A stretch of 18,499 nt of DNA, taken from Thalassiosira profunda. Taxonomy: Eukaryota > Bacillariophyta > Thalassiosirophyceae > Thalassiosirales > Thalassiosiraceae. The stretch lies in assembly GCA_036939355.1 (NCBI GenBank), contig JALLAP010000143.1, forward strand, positions 1-18,499, given 5' to 3'. The position numbers and the translations under genes are program-made. This document shows positions 14,971-18,499 of the stretch, in pieces (position 1 is the stretch's first letter; the number at the start of each line of letters is the position of its first letter). The notes beneath the pieces were generated by a model, which saw only the letters and a program-made list of their open reading frames with translations, ran no database searches and was not told the DNA's origin.

Positions 14971-16792
14971 TTATTGATAAAGATGGCCCAAGGACTCAAA
15001 GCCCGGCGGCGGTAATCCGGTCTCGCACCACGCTGTGTAGGTCACCTCTTTTGTGTTCATATCCAGCCCGACTATCTTCATGTATTCCTCTAACGATCGG
15101 CTCGTCCCCATCGAATACTGCTCCACAGCCGTCAACAAACTGTGGGGCTTTATCATATCCCTCGCCGCCTCTGGGTAGCCAAGCTGATATTTGACTCGGT
15201 TCAGCACCATCATTTGGAGAGGGTTGTGGACTCCATACGTAAAGGCACGATGCACCGACTCCCAAAACTTGGGCTTGTGGTTTCTCACATAATGATGGNT
15301 GGACTCCATACGTAAAGGCACGATGCACCGACTCCCAAAACTTGGGCTTGTGGTTTCTCACATAATGATGGCCCAGCAAGCTTTGGGTTGGGCTGAAGAT
15401 ATCGTAGCCTGAAGTCCAGATGCGAGCGCTCAATAGAATCTCCTCTCCCATGAAGATGTAGGGTAGGAAAGGATCGAAGGGAACCTCGCGCAAAATGTCT
15501 GAATGCGCCACGAGGTACCCTGCTGCCACAAACGGAGCGAAACGAGGCGTTTCAAGCTTGACGCTATCGTAGTTGTAGCTTCCCTCCAGACGCACGATCT
15601 GACTCTCCAGATCCGACGTCGCAAACACAGGGCCACACAAACGAGGCGCGGGATCTTTCGCCTTTTCCACCAGATTGGCAGTGTGCGGCGGGGGATAATG
15701 GCTGATCACTGGCTTCTCTGAAGGAGCCTTGTTCAGCATCTCGATCGACAGCGCATCCCAATCTTTGAGGAACGTCATGTGGGAATCTATCTGCATGTAC
15801 CACTGCTCCCCCATCCACAGCTTGGACGCAAAGTATCGCGCCATGTAGGGACCCAGCGACTCGGACTCCTTCATTCGCAACAGGCGCACTTGTCCGGCGT
15901 CGCAGAACCATTGGTTTTTGCCGGCGTCCGAACTGCAAAACAGCTGGTAGCAGTCCGGATCCGGCTTCACGTCTTCAATTTTGCCTCCCTCCAGCACGCC
16001 GCTGCGGCAATTCTCCTGGCAGTTTTGCTGCACCAGGCCTACGAACAGTTTGTCCGGATTCTTCGCCTTCCCGTAGGCCTCCTTCAGAGTGTCCGGGCAG
16101 AACTCGTCCCGGTAGCTCACAACGCTCAGGAAGACGCTCCCATCTTCTCTCCGTGGTGGCATCCTCGCCAGATACTCCCTATCCCAAGGATATAAATACT
16201 TGACCGCCAAATCGTGATAGGCCGCCCAAATGGCATGAAACGTCGCCCGCTTGTTCTTGATGTTGGACGAGTTCAGTCGCTTCAAAAAGGATTCGAAGAA
16301 GGCCAGCACCTCGGGGACCGTCATGGGCGCAGATTTGTGATTTCTTTGTGCAGCCCCTGCCCCAATGTGGCCACTGCTCCCAATTCCCCCGGCATGCACG
16401 CCCCCCACCCCGCTCTCGTGCCCCATCCCCGCCAGGTGTGCCCCGCTGTGAATGACCTCTTCGACCGTCTTCTTGCCCTCCTTCACCTCCCCCAAATGAT
16501 TGCCCACAATCTGACTCTGCGCCAATAATGTTTGCAACCGCACTGGCAATTTGCGCGTCCGCTCTCGCGGATCCGCCACATGATGCACCGACGCCTCGGG
16601 GGCGGGGCGGACGACGCCGCCCCCCACGCCGCCGGGGTGGGTGTTGGGGGCGGGCGAGAGCAGGAACAACGCCGCGGCTCCGAGGATGAGGCAGCCGACG
16701 CCCCGGAGGACGCCGGCCGACGACGACGCCGACGCGCCGGGCGGGTGGCCCTGGCTGTCCGTCTCGGAGTCGTAGGAGTTGAAACGGTGCAT
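14971..16792 (-). CDS. Type II membrane glycosyltransferase, GT60/[Skp1-protein] GlcNAc-transferase-like (interrupted by an assembly gap)
   Basis: From the ATG at 16792, after removal of the duplicated 73 bp around the N at 15299, the protein has 582 residues. It has a short cytosolic tail, one membrane anchor (about 27-47, GVLRGVGCLILGAAALFLL), a Gly/His-rich stem, and a catalytic domain from about residue 217. The domain shows SVFLSVVSYRDEFCPDTL, FVGLVQQNC, then QIDSHM (Asp336-Ser-His338, the DXD/DXH-type metal and nucleotide-sugar site), FVAAGYLVAHSDILREVPFDP, and FMGEEILLSARIWTSGYD. These match the GlcNAc domain of GT60 enzymes, of which the known example adds GlcNAc to hydroxyproline of Skp1. 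That enzyme is cytosolic, whereas this one is anchored and probably Golgi-resident, so the acceptor is likely different and not known. The ATG at 16918 in the same frame precedes sequence that looks untranslated. Confidence 0.88.
15227..15371. repeat. 72-bp perfect duplication flanking a single N (assembly gap)
   Basis: Bases 15227-15298 and 15300-15371 are identical, separated by N at 15299. The overlap length is the same as at 14664-14808. Removing one copy plus the N joins ...HHYVRNHKPKFWESVHRAFTYGV to HNPLQMM and restores gene 11. Confidence 0.93.
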
Positions 16793-17089
16793 CGTGATGT
16801 TGCAAAGTGAAGCAGCAGTTGCTCCCGCAGTTCTGCAGTTCCTCCAACCTGCCTTTAGGCCGGTTCTTGATTTACGTTGAAGACAGTGGTTTGCTAAGAC
16901 AGATCGGTTAAAGTGCACCAGGTTGCACGATATTCCGGCCTAATCTCACACTTCATCACCACCTCCCGCTCACCGCTCACACCTCCGCACTCGACCCTCC
17001 ACCACTCCACCTGCATCCATCTCCCAAGCCCGCCAACTCTGCGCGCCCCGTAACCCTGCCCCTCTTTGGGTCCGGAATAATTTGCAACA
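16793..17089. promoter_or_regulatory. Divergent promoter region, glycosyltransferase / bS6m
   Basis: These 297 bp contain no gene. On the bS6m side the sequence is strongly pyrimidine-rich (about 16945-17030, CACCTCCCGCTCACC-like). An inverted-repeat-like element, GTGCACCAGGTTGCAC, lies at 16913-16928, about 120 bp from one start codon and 160 bp from the other. Confidence 0.45.
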
Positions 17090-17672
17090 ATGGTGTTTTA
17101 TGAGTGCCTGATGACGGCAAAAAATACGTCGAGTGAGTTGATGCATGCATCATCGTGCCTCTGCTTGATGCCTCGGCGTTGGGCGTTGGCTGTTTGACAT
17201 CACTGGGTGCCTATTTGCAATTCACCTGCCCGTGCAAATTTTGCGCATATGATGTGCTCTAATTGTTTGCCGTCGACCAGATTACCACACCCTCACCTCG
17301 CTGATGCGGGAGGTCTCGCTCAAGGTGGTCGAAAACGGGGGCATCGTCCGCTCCATCCAAAACCACGGCGTCCGGCAGCTGCCCCACCGCTTCAAGGCCA
17401 AATACGCCGACCGCGACGGCAATAGATATTACGAGCGGGGGAGGTTCATATCGATGTTTTACGACTCGAGTCCGCACACGATGCGGGAAGTGGAGGCGAT
17501 ACTGAACCTGAACGAGGAGGTGCTGCGGAACACGCACCTGAAGGCGTCGAACAAATTCGATGAGGTGAATAATATTTGGGAGACGAAGAATCCATACGTT
17601 ATGGAGGTCATGCGGGAGATGGAATTGGAGGAAGAGGAGCGGCAAAAGCAAGAGGGGGAGAAGGGCGAGTAG
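17090..17672 (+). CDS. MRPS6: Mitochondrial small-subunit ribosomal protein bS6m, 2 exons
   Basis: Exon 1 (17090-17132) encodes MVFYECLMTAKNTS. A 148-bp GT-AG intron (GTGAGT...GACCAG, phase 1) joins exon 2 (17281-17672), giving 144 residues. The bS6 pattern is clear: first strand FYECLMTAK, helix LTSLMREVSLKVVENGGIV, then RSIQNHGVRQLPHRFKAK, GRFISMFYDSSPHTMREVEAIL and LNEEVLRNTHLKA. The basic/aromatic RQLPHRFKAKY segment corresponds to the rRNA-facing strand. The Gly-Gly turn and RQLPHRF resemble mitochondrial rather than plastid bS6, and there is no bipartite plastid signal; MRPS6 often lacks a classical presequence. A Glu/Lys-rich tail extends the C-terminus beyond the usual ~125 residues. 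The start context ACAATGG is good. The gene converges on gene 13. Confidence 0.9.
17133..17280 (+). other. Intron of bS6m
   Basis: GTGAGT donor 14 codons after the ATG, CGACCAG acceptor, 148 bp, phase 1. The splice yields KNTS-N-YHTLTSL, the expected strand-to-helix transition of bS6. Confidence 0.85.
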
Positions 17673-17795
17673 GAGCAACACACGAGTCGGTGATCGTCAA
17701 CTTTGGATACCGAACAATCTACCCTTGCTTTCTTTCCGGAGACAGAAATAGCTGTCACCACCCCACTGAACGGCTTCCAAACAATCCACAATCAT

Positions 17796-18499
17796 CTACA
17801 CAAATCTCCCGTGAATCATTTCGCCTGCCAACTTCGCCTCTGCAATCGTCGATTCCTTTTGCGGGCCAATGTCCTTCGGGGGAAAGCCCGCTCGCAGCTC
17901 GATGCTTTTTCCAGGATACTTGTCCGACACGAAGGCGTAGACAACCCCAACGTGATCGGAATCCAGAAACCGACGGACCGCGCGCGTCCCGTCCGGCAGC
18001 CTGAATTGTATCTTGGCGGCCCCCGGCGCTCCCTCGGCGGGCTCCTCGGTCAGCTCGTACGATCGACTGATGTTCAGGGGAGTTGTTGATTGTTCCAAAC
18101 TCGCGGCCATGGCCATTTGCAACATATCCTCCTCCGACAAACCGCTCACGTCCATCCCAGTGCTGCCAACCGATGCCGGTCGTTTTCCATCCAGGCGTCT
18201 TCCGCTCCCCACATCCTTCCACGGATCCGTCGCTCGCGTCATGGCATTAGATTTTCCCTTCGTGAGGTCCTCCTCTTTCCACCAATACTGCGGAAGACCC
18301 TGATCCATCATGGCCTCGCAGGAACACGGAGGGGGGAGCTTGTCCAGAACGCAAAACACGGAGTACCCTGCCGCCTGCAAAGCCTCCATTTCCGCCGCCA
18401 ACTTGAAGTGCGAGATGATCTCCGGCCGCTCCTTCGTCGAGTTCAGGTTCCAGAAACGGTCGTTGATTTTCCTTATCGCAAACCAGTGGCTCGCCCTAT
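17796..18499 (-). CDS. ATXN3: Ataxin-3-like deubiquitinase, Josephin-UIM-UBX (5' end outside the window)
   Basis: The right edge cuts the gene; 233 codons are visible, read from 18497. The first 60 or so residues are the end of a Josephin cysteine-protease domain: HWFAIRKINDRFWNLNS, then IISHFKLAAEMEALQAAGYSVFCVLDKLP. The catalytic His (HW) and the catalytic Asn (second N of NLN) are 15 residues apart, as in human ataxin-3. The active-site Cys lies beyond the window. A ubiquitin-interacting motif follows (LSEEDMLQMAMAASLEQ, 18140-18093). Last comes a UBX-type domain (18020-17799): IQFRLPDGTRAVRRF, VVYAFVSDKYP, LRAGFPPKD, TIAEAKLAGEMI. UBX domains usually bind CDC48/p97. The protein should trim ubiquitin chains in CDC48-linked degradation. 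The loop that normally reads FPR is FPP here. The visible part is a single exon and has no stop upstream. Confidence 0.9.
   Translation of the reverse strand, partial: RASHWFAIRKINDRFWNLNSTKERPEIISHFKLAAEMEALQAAGYSVFCVLDKLPPPCSCEAMMDQGLPQYWWKEEDLTKGKSNAMTRATDPWKDVGSGRRLDGKRPASVGSTGMDVSGLSEEDMLQMAMAASLEQSTTPLNISRSYELTEEPAEGAPGAAKIQFRLPDGTRAVRRFLDSDHVGVVYAFVSDKYPGKSIELRAGFPPKDIGPQKESTIAEAKLAGEMIHGRFV

Noticed and set aside
14664..15371. Two 72-bp direct repeats as real tandem duplications or mobile-element footprints
   Set aside because: Each flanks a single N, both have the same length, and both break otherwise intact genes. Contig overlap explains everything.
16793..16918. N-terminal extension of the glycosyltransferase from an ATG at 16918
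   Set aside because: The extension adds Arg/Cys-rich sequence before a normal type II anchor. The start at 16792 gives standard type II topology.

Overview
The window is nuclear DNA from a eukaryotic alga with a secondary, red-derived plastid, most likely a flagellated ochrophyte (stramenopile). The reasons are: short GT-AG introns (about 69-148 bp); a nuclear-encoded, lumen-targeted cytochrome c6; several N-termini with a signal peptide ending in an ASAFAP-like motif (SSAFQLP, QSFAAP, ADAFLH); an axonemal protein (CFAP210-like); a peroxisomal enoyl-CoA hydratase family enzyme with a C-terminal SRL; and a mitochondrial ribosomal protein. I cannot name the species. A bolidophyte, pelagophyte, dictyochophyte or similar lineage would fit, and a haptophyte is not excluded.

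Thirteen protein-coding genes are supported, densely packed. In order: (1) + unknown basic/acidic low-complexity protein; (2) + CFAP210-like axonemal coiled coil, 3 exons; (3) - cytochrome c6; (4) + SLC36/AAAP-type amino-acid transporter, 2 exons; (5) - coiled-coil protein; (6) + TatD-family metallohydrolase; (7) - plastid-targeted multi-membrane protein, paralog A; (8) + ECH1-type dienoyl-CoA isomerase, 2 exons; (9) - plastid-targeted small basic protein; (10) + paralog B of gene 7; (11) - GT60-type glycosyltransferase; (12) + mitochondrial bS6m, 2 exons; (13) - ataxin-3-like Josephin-UIM-UBX protein, cut by the right edge. From gene 2 to gene 13 the strand alternates at every gene, so each intergenic space is either a shared divergent promoter or a convergent tail-to-tail junction, some only 7-40 bp wide.

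The assembly has visible faults. Two single-N gaps (14736 and 15299) are each flanked by a perfect 72-bp direct duplication. This is the signature of two overlapping contigs left unmerged, and removing 73 bp restores both reading frames. Three other genes (cytochrome c6, the transporter, the coiled-coil gene) show apparent one-base frame breaks in otherwise good coding sequence. Assembly or base-calling errors are the simplest cause, though I cannot exclude real lesions.

The most interesting content is: the paralogous pair of plastid-targeted membrane proteins (genes 7 and 10), which I cannot assign to a known family and which contain an internal duplication; a cytochrome c6 that lacks the usual axial Met; a UBX-bearing ataxin-3; and GTGCA/TGCAC-type sequences in all five divergent promoter regions, paired as inverted repeats in four of them, including a perfect 21-bp palindrome. 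There is no operon, CRISPR array, rRNA, tRNA or recognisable transposable element.
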